Part shown: positions 1-11,636 of the stretch, in pieces | How the letters are laid out: each line of letters begins with the position of its first letter | Numbering within the stretch: position 1 is the stretch's first letter | Source: Cylindrodendrum hubeiense | Lineage: Eukaryota; Ascomycota; Sordariomycetes; Hypocreales; Nectriaceae | Direction: 5' to 3' | Assembly (NCBI GenBank): GCA_014621425.1 | Contig: JAANBB010000276.1 | Span: forward strand, 1 to 54,904 | DNA: 54,904 nucleotides | Translations under genes and position numbers: made by a program | Notes under the pieces: model-generated | What the model saw: only the letters and a program-made list of their open reading frames with translations | The model's database searches: none | What the model was told of the DNA's origin: nothing

Positions 1-302
1 CCCCCAAGCCCCCGGTGGCTCATCTCCCGCGCATCTACGGAATCACTGCGACGGCTCTGGGTGCTGGCATGTGGTTCTGGGTGAGTTTCGCCGCATACAC
101 GCACCTCGAATCTTGATGGGACACCACGACTGACAATTGCTGCTCTGAACTACAGGTCATGTACCGTGCCAAGAAGGAAGGTATGTCTGCTATCGCCCCA
201 TCCCCTCCCCTGCCGACGGGCTCCTCTCTGTCCACAGTCACTCACCCGAATCTCCTCACAGGTGCCGTCCTGATGGGTCTCAAGCACCCCTGGGATCACT
301 AA
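1..302 (+). CDS. Probable complex I accessory subunit, NDUFB2-like (3' part only)
   Basis: Only the 3' end lies in the window. Three exon pieces join in frame: 3-80, 156-180 and 262-302 (stop TAA at 300-302), with introns starting GTGAGT and GTATGT. The readable C-terminus has a short hydrophobic segment with Gly-Ala-Gly-Met-Trp-Phe-Trp, then Tyr-Arg-Ala-Lys-Lys, and ends in HPWDH. That Met-Trp-Phe-Trp helix followed by a basic stretch and an HPW-type end is what I know from fungal small subunits of mitochondrial NADH:ubiquinone oxidoreductase related to NDUFB2. It would be a single-pass inner-membrane accessory protein of the complex I arm. The gene converges on the methyltransferase gene, with 145 bp between stops. 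The assignment rests on about 50 residues and the start is missing. Confidence 0.5.
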
Positions 303-447
303 ACGACGACTCCATGTACTATCATTCCTGCTACGACCACAACAAGGTTGGCGTCCAGTCTAACAGCACGGGGGCTTTGGCGCAGTGTACATAGGGCCTA
401 TGGAAAAATGAAAATCGTCACCAACAACACATCTCACATCTCACATC

Positions 448-1733
448 TCAAGCGCTTGACTTCTCAAACAGATAGTGTGCGACTCCCCAGGTGTCGCCGC
501 CCTTGTATGCGAACAACTCCGAACACGCCATGTAAAAGATCTGCCACCGGTTGTACCACGTCCGCGCATTCTCCTCTCCATACGTCGCTACGAGGTGCGG
601 CCATATCTGCTTCTTGTTTGCCGTCATGTTGGACAGCCAATCCTATAGAGTCGATGCAAGTCAGCCACAAGAAACCGACCCAAGGACAAAAACAAGGGGA
701 AATCGCCAATGCGCTCATCATTTACCTCGCATGTTCGTGAATAGTGCCGCCCATTGACCCACCACTGCTCCCGGATCTGAAGATGGCGTTGGAAATACAG
801 CAGTAGGTCGCTAGACGGCATCGTCCCCCCCGTGAAGAAGTGCGTTGTCATCCAGCCCTCTTCGTAGTCGTACGGCATCGTCCTGTGAGCGAAAAGATGG
901 ACAAACAGCTTGCCCGCGGGCTTCAACGCCCGCGCAATCTTAGCCATCAGCAGCTCATAGTTCTTCATGTGTTCGAACAGCTGCAGATTTCAACGATAAG
1001 ACGGCATCCCTCATAGATCTGGGGAAGAGTAGCGCTCACCTCGATAGAGATGACACGGTCAAAGGAATCGGCCTCGAATTCATAGTCAACGACGTTGCCC
1101 GTTATCACGTCGAGATTTGTGAAGCCCTTAGCCTTAGCCACCGAGTCAATATACTCCTTCTGCGTCCGCGAGTTAGAAAAGGCCGTGATGTGCGACTTGG
1201 GCAGCATCTCGGCAAAGTACAGAGCTCCAGATCCCCATCCGCAGCTATTTATATCCCATTTCCCGGTCAGCCTCTTGAATCTTTTCGTTCTCTACCACGC
1301 TTGTTCGCTCACCCTAAGTCAAGTATACTCATACCATCCTCCAACTCCGCCTTAACCAAGTAAGACTTGAGCATAGCAACTTCAGCTTCGGCCAGCGTCT
1401 CCTTGCCCTTTGGATAAAGACAGGATGAATATTTCATCCTCGGACCCAGACACGCCGCTAGGACTCCAGCGCCGACTTCGTAGTGTTGCGTGTTAGCGGT
1501 GTCTGTCTCAATGGCTATCGGCCGGCTGCGAAGTCGGTTCAGGTAGGCCATCTTGTGGTCCATGCCATGGCTCAACGACGTTGTCCGGATGGAGCGGATG
1601 CGATCTCGAAGCTGCCGGCGAATGGCCACGCGGAGCACAGAGTCTGGTAGGTAGCCGCCATCCAAGATCCAGTCTACTTATAGTTAACATCTTGAGGTAA
1701 CTCACAACGAGAGAGTTGGAAGAAATTGACCAT
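448..1733 (-). CDS. SAM-dependent methyltransferase, cyclopropane-fatty-acid synthase type
   Basis: Exons on the minus strand are 1706-1733, 1313-1673, 1040-1244, 726-980 and 448-642, giving 347 aa. The family is the CFA-synthase/coclaurine N-methyltransferase type (Mycolic acid cyclopropane synthase fold). Visible marks are the SAM-binding motif [14 protein letters not shown], rebuilt exactly across the intron at 1245-1312, then the [11 protein letters not shown] segment, [17 protein letters not shown], and a C-terminal half with [19 protein letters not shown] wording. Members methylate phospholipid acyl chains or small amines; the substrate cannot be told from sequence. The first exon is the weak point: the frame at 1673 has no ATG, and the only good fit uses a 32-nt intron (1674-1705) to reach the ATG at 1733. 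That intron is unusually short, so the true start may lie elsewhere. Confidence 0.8.
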
Positions 1734-2023
1734 AATTCATTTTGATACCTCCAAAGCTGCTTGTGAAGTCCTGAGTTGTTCAGTACAATCTCTCGATACT
1801 CGTTGCGCGTATTTCACAGCTGTAGGCCAGTGGAGTCATCGATTGATGCCAAGTCTAAGTCGAGTACGTCATGACATACAGCACCCTGGTAGCCCCATCA
1901 ACTTCGATCTCTAGATTTTATTTCTCCAAAGCAATCGACCAATAAGTACGGCCAGTGCTACCCTCCTAGATGGTTATACAGTGTAGAATGCTAATTTTGG
2001 CCATATCTTCACGCAGAAGGAGT

Positions 2024-5000
2024 TTACACCCGGGCCGCCTCTAGAATGACCTTGTACTCCTTGCGCTTTTTCGACGCTCCAGTAACCCGTTGCTTTGCGT
2101 TTCCAATAAATCGGGCCAGAGGCAGAGACAGGTACTTCTCGAATCCCCAAGCCACCAAGATATAGGCGATGCCAAGCCCGATCAAGAAGATCTCATAATC
2201 CCAACTCATCTTTGTTAACTCCATCAAGTTTGTCAGCCACTTAGACGGCGTGAGAGTCATATACACCGATACCAGCATCACAAGGATGACTGTAGCCATA
2301 AATGGCCCTATGAGAAGTTAGCATTGTCTATTTTCTTTTTGCGCTTCACGTCGGCATTACTACTCACAGTTCTGTGTTGTTCCTTGACGGAAGGGGGCAC
2401 CAGCATTGAGAATCAACCCTGATAGAATATACTCGAAGCACGAAACCAGGAATAGTGCCGTGTTCTCCGAATTTTTAATGTCCGGTTCGTCATGGTTGAC
2501 CTTGGGAGGGATGTACCATGGCTGCTCCTTGACCGTCACGTAGGCCACAGCTTGGAATGCAATGCATATAACCATCAATCCAAGCAATGGGGTGAGAACC
2601 TTTCGCGAGACGAGATCCGCTGTTGGCCGTTTTCGACATAGAGTAGACGCCGGCCCAGCCCAACCCATAAAGATAGCGATAGGCAGAATGAGTAGTAGAT
2701 CGATGAAGAGAAACTGGAAGTCGCCCAGGTTCGAGGCCTTAGCATAAAGGAAGGTGACCGATGTAAACTGAATTGCCGAATACAGGCTCATATACTTGAA
2801 GCAGCTGAAGCTGGTTACCAGAGCGGCGCGGCCCTCCCTATCTTCTGTTAGCTAGTCCAAAATGAGCGACATATGTCAACGTACTTGATGACCTCGAGCA
2901 CACAACGGATATCAAACACCCTGGAGGTAAATGGAGCTGCCACGGAGGCTTCAGCCTCGGACAGAGAAATACCGACATCTGCTGCCTTGAGGGCGCCACA
3001 GTCGTTCGCTCCATCTCCACAGAACCCGCATGTGTAGTCGATGCTTTGCAGCTTCTCAACCAGCTCATGCTTCTCGTCTGGCGACATCCTCGCAAAGACT
3101 TTCCCGGTGACAAGCATCTAGTCAACGTCGTTAGCAAATGTTAGAACGAATCACCATGATGAACAAACTCTTCGGAGGACTTGGGGGGACCCATAGTCTA
3201 CAATCCAGCGAAAGACGTCACCGCTGACAGCCAGCGAATAGTTGCGCATATTCGTAATGTCGTACGGCAGCGATACGTCGCCTTCTGGCGGAGCAGGTTG
3301 TGGCTGTTTATGTTAGATATCATCTTTGGTCTGAAAAGCTGCGTACTCACCAGGAGTGTAGATTCGTCCAGGCAGTACAGGTTGTTATCAATGCTCTCCC
3401 ATTGTAATTGCGCCTTGGCATCGCGAAAATTACCTACAAAGTTAGCATAGCCCACATTGTTTTGGGTTATTTTTTGTCCTACCTTGAACAAACCGAGGGA
3501 CGAAGCAATGAGCAGTACGGTCCATGAGACCGCACTCCCGCGCCACACTGATGGCTGTCAGGATATTATCACCTGTTACCATCACAGCACCGATGTTGGA
3601 TGCAAGCAGTTCCTCCAGCACACCAGCAGTGGTAGGCTTGAGCTTGTTTTCAAAAACGATAAAGCCGATGAAATCAAGGTCGCTTTCGACATCAGACCGG
3701 CTCATCTTCTGAGCCTTCACCCAGCTCAACTTCTTCAAATGCCGGGTGGCACATCCAATCACTCGATATCCTTTATGGGTATAGAAGGACAGGAGCTCAT
3801 CGTAATCACTCGGAACTTGCCAATATTATTAGTAACTGGCCGTGGACAAATCCCTGCATCACTCACAGCTTTCTGGGCGGCAAATATCTCGCATCGCCTC
3901 GGGAGCACCCTTGACAAAGATATCGCCACTCCTCTGGCCAAATTGGCGAACAATAACACTAGCTCGTCGCAATTGGGAGACGAACTCAAACGACTTGAGC
4001 ACGCCGAGTTCTAGGTTGGCCTAGAAGAATATCGTTAGCGGTGTACCTGACGAAGCACTGCTCGAGATTGCTTACACTAGGGGGCCTCGCAATGGATGGC
4101 GCAAGTCCACCCTGCTCCTCATCCTCACCTTCCCCTACACTCTGCTTCCCCTCCTCGTAAGTCCAGCGTGTAAACTCAAACATCTTGAGATCCAAAGGGT
4201 CGCCCACCAGCTCATCGTCGACTGATCGCAGCGTATGACAGGTGGCCATGGTGTGCAGGGCTGCTCTAAAGCTGCTCTGGGGGCCCTGGTGTGTCGCCTC
4301 GGCAAGTAAAAGTTGAGGTTCAGTGATGATTTCACTGAATTTGTTCGTTTCACGCCGAACAACTCGAACACCAAGTACATCCAGGCCATCCTCGGTCAGA
4401 GTTCCCGTCTTGTCGAAGCACATGAGATCAATCTTGCCCCCAACATTAACCCTCTGGGGGCTAATGCAAAATATCTGCTTCTTCTTCAATCGGCTGAGTG
4501 CGAAATTGGTTCCAATGGTCAATGTGGCAGGTAGGGCTGGAGGCACAACAATGGTGATGAGGTCGAGTGCTCGAACAATGACCAGGTGCCAGGCAACACC
4601 AAGCCTGATAAAGTTGACGAACGATGCAACGAAACCAATGGCGGCAATAATAGCCATAACACTGATATACCTGAACGAGTCGCGGTAAAACTTGAAACCC
4701 GATGGCTTCGGGAACAGCATTGAGCGCACAAGCGAACCCTTAGTAGTGTTGAAACCTGTGCGAACAACAAGCGCAAGGGCGACAGCATCGCCATCCTGAT
4801 CTTCTTGTGGGCGCCTCGCCCGAATTATCTTGGTGCCGCAGAAAAGGAAGTGGCGGGCTGTATCGGGGCTAACAGATGACGCCGCCAAGTCCATGCCGAG
4901 AAGTGTCTCATCAGTTGCTGGAAGTTTTGAGACGGGCACAGATTCCCCTAGGACTGTATCAGCAACATCCTGCGATAAGAAGTAAGTGCGCCTTACCAGT

Positions 5001-6653
5001 GAGCATGCTCTCGTTAACGATACAATCTCCAGCTAGGAGAAGGCTGTCACTTGGGAATTGGGTCAGATTTGGGTCACTAAGTTCATATACGTCACCAGGG
5101 ACGAGGTCACTCGAAGCTATGTATCGCCCTAAACATCAACTATAAGCATATGTCCAGCTTAGACGTGTGTGGGGACCGTTAAACGTACAGAAGCCGTTCC
5201 GAAGAACTCGAACGTCGCATTCAAATCGGGAAATTTCCCGTAGTCGTCTCATGGTCTGTTTCGTTAGACTTGAGGCATAATACTGGAGGTCATACTTGTT
5301 CGACATACCGCTCGAGTCTCGATCAATGTTGCGGCGATGCTTCCAACAGACATGATAAAGATGCAGGCCGCATAATAATAATAGCTGTCAAGAGACCACA
5401 ACACAAGGCTGGCAACTTGGAAAATGTAGAATGGGTGGAGCACCTAGGCAAGTCAGCAAAAACATACTCATGATAACAAACATGCTCTGGGATATCGTTA
5501 CCTCATCTACTAACAACTGGCCCGTCGATTTCTGCTCAATGTCGATGAGATTGGCGCCAAACACTATTTCGCGGACGCTCTTCTCATCGCTATCGAGGCC
5601 GGCGCGGGTGAGCCGTACATCGGTCCAGTTCGGGTCCTTCCAGCCATTGCACAGCGTGAACTTGTCTTTGAGGGGATGGTAGCAGAGACGGACGTAACGG
5701 TAATCTAAGGTTCGCAAGTCGTCCAGGATAGGATCGCTATCCTCATCGAGGGCATCTGAGTATAGCTTCTCAGGCGAACCAAATATAGTCGAAAGAACCC
5801 GACCATAGGGTCGTGATCGCACTTGCATGGTGACAAGTTCCCCCCACTGGTTCTCGATTACAACCCACTCACAGTCCCTCAATGGACATGCTCGGCCGAG
5901 GACAGCGACATACCATCGAGGCATCCACCGAAACACCAGATATGCGAGTCCACCAGTTAGAATGCACGATAGGATATAGAATATGTATCCAATCTGGCTT
6001 GTGCTGAAGCCAGCGATAGCAATAGTCAAGTCCTCGTTCACCATGTACACCTTTTGGCTCGTGCGACCACGATGGCGGAAGCTTCCAATTGTTGTGGTGC
6101 TATCTCTGCGAAGGAGGTGATCGTGGACCGAGCTCCGAGAATGAGTTGACGAACGTCGGTGAAGGGCATAGTCGTCGTGAGAGTGGTCATATTCGCGGTC
6201 AGAGGAGGCATCGTCCTCATCCTCGTCCTCGTCCTCGTCGCCAACAGCGCCAAACTCCAAGTCTCCAATATCCGAGATGCTTCGTCGGATGTAGTCTCGC
6301 CGAGCTACGCCATTATAATCAACGGGTTCCGGGGGGATCTCGGGCTCGTCCTCGTAGTATGTGAAGCTGGTCGTCGAGTCGGCACGTGGTCTGCGATGGG
6401 AGAAGGCAGACACGCTGGTGGGAAGACTTTCGGCGACAGGCCCTGAATAGAGCTGTAGCAAAAGATAACAGGTCAGCAAGGGGGTCGGCGGGCCAATTGG
6501 GGTTCAAAATACCTCTTCATGGGCCATCTCGACATCCTCAAAAATGCTTGATCGACTCATATTGGAACTGATACGGTAGAGGGAGACAGGTCCGCCGTTG
6601 GACCTGTGGGCATCATCGCCCTCGCTGGGGCTCAGAGGGGCGTTCTCTTCCAT
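2024..6653 (-). CDS. YPK9: P5B-type transporting ATPase (Ypk9/ATP13A2 family)
   Basis: I rebuilt thirteen exons: 6513-6653, 5502-6452, 5309-5443, 5189-5255, 4997-5128, 4076-4947, 3867-4020, 3815-3483, 3433-3351, 3303-3169, 3117-2885, 2837-2368 and 2307-2024. They sum to 1,329 aa, a normal size for the family. The phosphorylation motif DKTGTLTED lies near residue 650. The membrane motif [11 protein letters not shown], with Ala rather than Glu after PP, marks P5B and excludes the ER P5A enzyme Spf1. LTGESVPV (actuator) and [11 protein letters not shown] (hinge) are intact. The cytosolic N-terminus has a Ser/Asp/Glu-rich stretch with a run of Asp-Glu pairs. Known members sit in vacuolar or lysosomal membrane and export polyamines or protect against metals; the substrate here is inferred from the family. 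Its ATG at 6653 is the first in frame. The nearest gene upstream is Nap1, transcribed divergently. Confidence 0.93.
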
Positions 6654-7887
6654 GGCTAGATATTAGGGAGGGCTGTCTCTCATTGCGCAGACGAATTGGG
6701 GCGGTCGTGCGGTGGAAACTGGTGAGCGAGATGGTGGCTCGTGGTGCTCCGGCGATGCGATTACGTCGTTAGCCCACGGGCGACCAAGGCTGAACACGGG
6801 CCTTGCCCCTCCACTTAGGCATAGAGACCCGGCGGTTCGGAGTCACTCGCCGATAGGCCGGATTACATGCAAGGCTGGAACCACAAGGTAACTAACTATA
6901 CCTTGGCGGTCAACTGGCTTAACGACAAATGAAAATGAAATAAAGGAAACGATTTATGACAAAGGCGGTGACCTTTTTTTCTCGCGCGCGAGATGGTACA
7001 GCAATGTCTCCATTCTACTGGTTGACATTGTCCTATCGTCCTTCGCCTAGGAACAAGACCTGAAGCACTGTGGGTTTTGCACAGTGCCAGGCAAATACCG
7101 ATTGCTTCTTCCACCCATCTACTGCGTAGTACATCCAGGAGGGGCGCTGTTTTCCATGCGATGCTTGTGAGGATTTGCTTTGTTCTTCTCCCCTGTTCCT
7201 CTTCTTCATGCCTCGCCACCTTGGTTGATGCGTCGGCCAAAATTGGTACGTACAGCCCATGTTCGCGTCTGGGGTGAGACAGGGGGGCTGTTGATGGCAA
7301 TAAATACAGCGGTAAGCCAATCAAGCAAGATTGGTCGCGCATTACTACGTACCAGTTAGCAGGTACCTCCGATTGCTCTAGTCCTGGAACCCGTCCGGGT
7401 TCGTGGAGCCGTCATCATTCCAGAAGAGCGCGTCTCCAATGAGACGCGCATGTGGAGATTAGGTAAGCGTGCGCACGAATGGGCACTTTGGAGGGCATCA
7501 CGGGCTTGTCACGGGCTCTCACGGGCGCACACGGACGCGATCGAGTGCCGCCCACACCCGGGATTTAGGAGTGGAGCGCGGTTTGGGGAAGACGGTGCGT
7601 ACAGTCGCAGACGGGCACTGTGCCGCTGTGGCTAGTTCCTCCAGCAGACCGACCCTCTCTCCCCCTCTACCGACCGCCGACCGACCAGTTAGTTGAGCGT
7701 TTGGGTGGCCCAACAACTCAGCTGCGAGTACCAGGCCAGTGCCCAAATTTTTTTCGACTTATCGCCCCCCACCAAAATTTAGCAAACGTCAACGGCCGCC
7801 GCCTTCTCAACTTTCTCTCCTCCCAACCTCACCTCCCTTCCCCGACACTTATCTACAGTTGCTCTGGATCGCATCTAATACAGCACC
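6654..7887. other. Divergent intergenic region, ATPase / Nap1
   Basis: This 1.2 kb spacer separates two divergent genes and should hold both promoters. The Nap1-proximal 150 bp are rich in C and T, as often seen in fungal leaders. An AGGTACCTCC word lies at about 7370. I see no convincing coding frame, tRNA or repeat. Confidence 0.6.
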
Positions 7888-9412
7888 ATGGCCGAACCCA
7901 TCCGAGGCAAGCGACCCGACATGTCTGTCGCTCCGTGAGTATTCTCCCTCTCTCGATTCTCCTGGCCTCATCTTCCCCTCTTCTTGTCGTTTGGTCGTTG
8001 TTTGTGCCCGCTTCGATTGCTAACTACCCCACCTTCATCCAGCACGCCGCAGAACACTCCCCTTAACAACGCTCCCATTTCCTCCCACGCCCAGCAGCCG
8101 GGCGTCTCAAGCATCAAGGAGGGTGAGTTTTCTCCTTCATTTGCCGAGTTCCCCAAGTTTCTTGACATCGTCTAACCCCGCCGCAGAGGAACTGGACCGT
8201 GCCGCCGCGGCTTCCGTCTTCGCCCAGAACCCCAAGCTCATCCAGATGATTCAGGGTCGACTCGGCTCCCTGGTGGGCCAATCATCGGGCTACATCGAGT
8301 CCCTCCCTGCTCCCGTCCGCCGTCGTGTTGCCGGTCTTAAGGGCATCCAGAAGGAGCACTCCAAGCTCGAGGCCGAGTTCCAGGAGGAGGTCCTCCAGCT
8401 CGAGAAGAAGTACTTTGCCAAGTTCTCTCCCCTCTACCAGAAGCGTTCCACCATCATCAACGGTGCTGCTGAGCCCACCGAGGAGGAGGTCAAGGCTGGT
8501 GAGGAGGATGATGAGCTCGACGCCGAGGAGGGTGCTTCGGCTACCCAGACCGAGGGCAAGTCTGAGATCCCCGAGGACGTTGCCGGTATCCCCGAGTTCT
8601 GGCTGTCTGCCATGAAGAACCAGATCTCCCTGGCCGAGATGATCACCGACCGCGATGAGGCTGCCCTCAAGCACGTCACCGACATCCGCATGGAGTACCT
8701 TGACAAGCCCGGCTTCCGTCTCATCTTCGAGTTCGCTGCCAACGACTTCTTCAAGAACAAGACCCTCTCCAAGACCTACATCTACCAGAACGAGAGTGGC
8801 TACGGTGGTGACTTCATCTACGACCACGCCGATGGTGACAAGATTGAGTGGCTTCCCGGCAAGGACCTGACCGTCCGGGTTGAGAGCAAGAAGCAGCGCA
8901 ACAAGAGTAAGTGACATGCCATTTCCTTGTCTCGGTCAAATTCGAGCGGTCCAACTAACGGATAATTCTAGACACCAAGCAGACCCGCATCGTGAAGAAG
9001 ACTGTCCCCACCGAGTCATTCTTCAACTTCTTCTCGCCACCCAAGGCCCCCACTGACGACGACGATGATGATGCCGAGTCGGACATTGAGGAGCGCCTCG
9101 AGTTGGACTACCAGCTAGGTGAGGACATCAAGGAGAAGCTCATCCCCCGCGCCATCGATTGGTTCACCGGCGAGGCTCTTGCCTTTGAGGAGATTTCGGA
9201 TGATGAGTTGGACGGTGCCGATTTCGATGATGACGAGGATGATGATGAGGATGACCTGAGCGAGGACCACGACGAGGAGGAGGAGTCCGATGAGGATGTA
9301 AGTGCAAATTCTTTGATGTACGAGTTTGTGGTTGCGCGGCAAAGCTAACTGCATATGACAGGACGAGTCTGGCAAGCCCAAACAGGAGGCTGCTGAGTGC
9401 AAACAGAGCTAA
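7888..9412 (+). CDS. NAP1: Nucleosome assembly protein 1 (Nap1)
   Basis: Exons 7888-7934, 8043-8122, 8187-8906, 8972-9297 and 9362-9412 join in frame to 407 aa, the usual Nap1 size. The central NAP domain is intact. A long helix segment ([21 protein letters not shown]) precedes [11 protein letters not shown] and the [15 protein letters not shown] and [10 protein letters not shown] segments typical of the family. The C-terminal quarter is a very acidic Asp/Glu tail used for histone binding. Nap1 is a histone H2A-H2B chaperone that shuttles between cytoplasm and nucleus and also takes part in septin and mitotic control in yeasts. The protein ends Cys-Lys-Gln-Ser, a possible CaaX box like the Cys-Lys-Gln-Gln end of animal NAP1L1. 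The short first exon is typical of fungal housekeeping genes. The ATG context CACCATGG supports the start. Confidence 0.96.
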
Positions 9413-11636
9413 ACGACGCAAGATATCATGACATGAAAGGATATTTATGGGCGGGGATTCATCTGAGCCGCCGATCAAGGCAGAAGCGGTCGGTAAGCTT
9501 GTGGAAAAGGCTACAGAGCAGAGGAAACGGTCGAAGCAGGTCGGCAATCAAGCCAGTGCCGTTTTCAAAATAGCTCGTCAGTTGATAGGCATCGTTGCGG
9601 GAACCAAAGTTTCAAAGCTCTGGGGACCATCTGATAGACAGCCAGGGGGCAGAGTCGGCCCGCGGTCATGTTTCCTTGTTTTTGCAGTCTTCTTCGGGGT
9701 TTCTTTTTTAGTTTTGTTGTTTTTCATGTGTCTGATTCGAATCCTGGCATGGAGATAAGGCAGTGAAGGTCTCAAGGGAGCTGGGTTTTCTGGGTGCATA
9801 ATAGAGAATGATCCGTCGCCACTTTGGGTGTGCGTTTGGTGTATACTTTTGTTCTCTCTGCAGTGTGTTTCGCTTCGGACCCGCAAGTGAAGTCAGAGTG
9901 TTGTTATTGAACCGGCCAATGCATGGGTTATGGAGCTTGCCCTTCCATCTCCATAGCAAGACGCCTTGTACCTATGTGGGCCCTTATGGATCCTATCACT
10001 GTGAGTTCACTCGTTCGGGATAGAGAGTGAGACAAGCCAAAAAAACCATGAGTAACTCGTACCCCTATGAATAGAAATAGTATATAACTGTACACATATA
10101 GGCCACTCATATCAACCATGCAGTCAAGTGTCAACGCTATAACGTAACATCAGGCTGTTTGACCCAGGGTCCCTTCCTGGCCCATGGCAATGAGCAATGA
10201 GAGTCATGGCAGACTTCGCTGAATCTGTATTGTATATATAGGGTAGGAGCTTATTGGATGAAGAGGGATTTGGGCCCCGACACTTAGTTAACGACATGTT
10301 TCTCCCGTAGTGTTATTCTGCTAGCTGATGTTCGAGTGGATAATTGACGAGGTGATTATTCAAGAGTCGTTGGGGGTGTACAAGATGCGCTGCATCCTCA
10401 ATTGAATATTGGTGACCGGGGTTCAATCAAGTGAGTTACCTGTATTTACGCGTACTTTTTTGTAGACTGGTCCATGACAAGGAGGACCATGAGCGCCGCC
10501 TCCGCTCCGCCATTCACCTCCGCGTTGGCCGCATGTGGGTAGCAGGACGGAACAAGGAACGTGCAGCAAGCACAGGCACACCAGGACAGCCAGCCAACCA
10601 TTTGCGCAACAAACTTCCGTCCATCGTCGCCGCTTGGGCCGGAGCGGGACTCGACGCTGCGCGGCGAAACCATGCCTGCTGGGAGGGCGGAAACGCGGCC
10701 TGCGGCATGCGGCATGCGGGCACCAGCGGGACTGCTGGAAGCGGAAACGCCCAGAACAGGCCCGCAAACAAAACACCCATCAAGGCCCAGGAGGCCTGGA
10801 ACCGCTGCTACAGAAACTGACGCCATTGCCTGATGGCATGGTAGTAGTGGGCATGGCGCTCGCTGTGGATCGCGGGGCTCCCATTGCGGTGCCCTACCAT
10901 CCAGTAGTTGTGGCATTCCGCTGGCCTGGAGTGGCGAGTCTGGTGTAGCGCCGTGGCCGCGGGCATCTAACTCGTCCGTCTAAATTCGACCAAGCGAGTC
11001 CGCTGTCGGGCAGTGTCAGAAAAAAAAAAGTTTTCCCCATTGTCCTCTCGCGCAAGCAGCACTGAGTAGGCAGGGTTTTGGTTTCCTGTACGTACGATGT
11101 AGCTAGGTACATTACCTATGGGTACCTTGCCATTTATCTAGGAGGCGAATTGGCCTCTTAGGAGCCGCCTCATGACCACTTCCTTCGGTAGCATTCGACT
11201 GTGCTCCGTAGGGGGTCCCTACCTGGTCCCTACCTAGACAGTGACAGTCAAGATGACTCAGTTGTGGTCACCGGAGGCTCGGGAAAAGTTCTCGATGTGT
11301 GGGCTCCGACTCCGATGCATGCGCCGGTCCGTCGCAGACTTGTGAATACGCCTCATCCCAGCCCACCCGGCCCAGTCCAGCCCACTTACGAACGCGAGGA
11401 GTCATTGGCCCCGCGGCTTGATCTTAACTGTTTGTACAATTAAATATTAATCCCGTACCTCTGCCAAGAAACTTCTCCCTCATCTACACACATCCACTCA
11501 CCCGACCAACTGTCGCTGTCAACGAAACCTGGAGGCCGCAACCGTCCCTCACATATAACAGCTCCTCTGGCACCCCGCCCCTCCAACTGTTGCCCCTCCT
11601 TCCCACCTACAAACCTCTCCTACGCCAGCCGCCATC
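9413..11636. other. Long intergenic region upstream of SER3
   Basis: This 2.2 kb stretch lies between Nap1 and phosphoglycerate dehydrogenase, both on the plus strand. Several open frames of 80-150 codons occur at 10431-10950 on both strands. They overlap each other, have no recognisable domain and follow local GC richness, so I do not call them genes. The last 180 bp form a C/T-rich leader. A Gcn4/CPC1-type site is listed separately. Confidence 0.55.
11254..11260 (+). promoter_or_regulatory. Gcn4/CPC1-type site TGACTCA
   Basis: The sequence ATGACTCAG contains the palindromic core TGACTCA bound by Gcn4-family bZIP factors (CPC1/CpcA in filamentous fungi). It lies 377 bp upstream of the ATG of a serine-biosynthesis enzyme, an expected target of cross-pathway control. 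It is a single copy, so function is inferred from position only. Confidence 0.45.

Noticed and set aside
8282..8917. 211-codon open frame antisense to Nap1
   Set aside because: It mirrors Nap1 exon 3 exactly; its Leu/Val-rich product is the usual shadow of a GC3-rich coding exon, with no domain.
9725..9750. tRNA T-arm-like word GATTCGAATCC
   Set aside because: No matching acceptor stem, D-arm or anticodon arm could be placed around it; the same holds for GGTTCAATC near 10420.
10431..10948. Overlapping 90-156-codon frames on both strands
   Set aside because: Several frames are open at once because of local GC richness; no splice-supported model and no domain.
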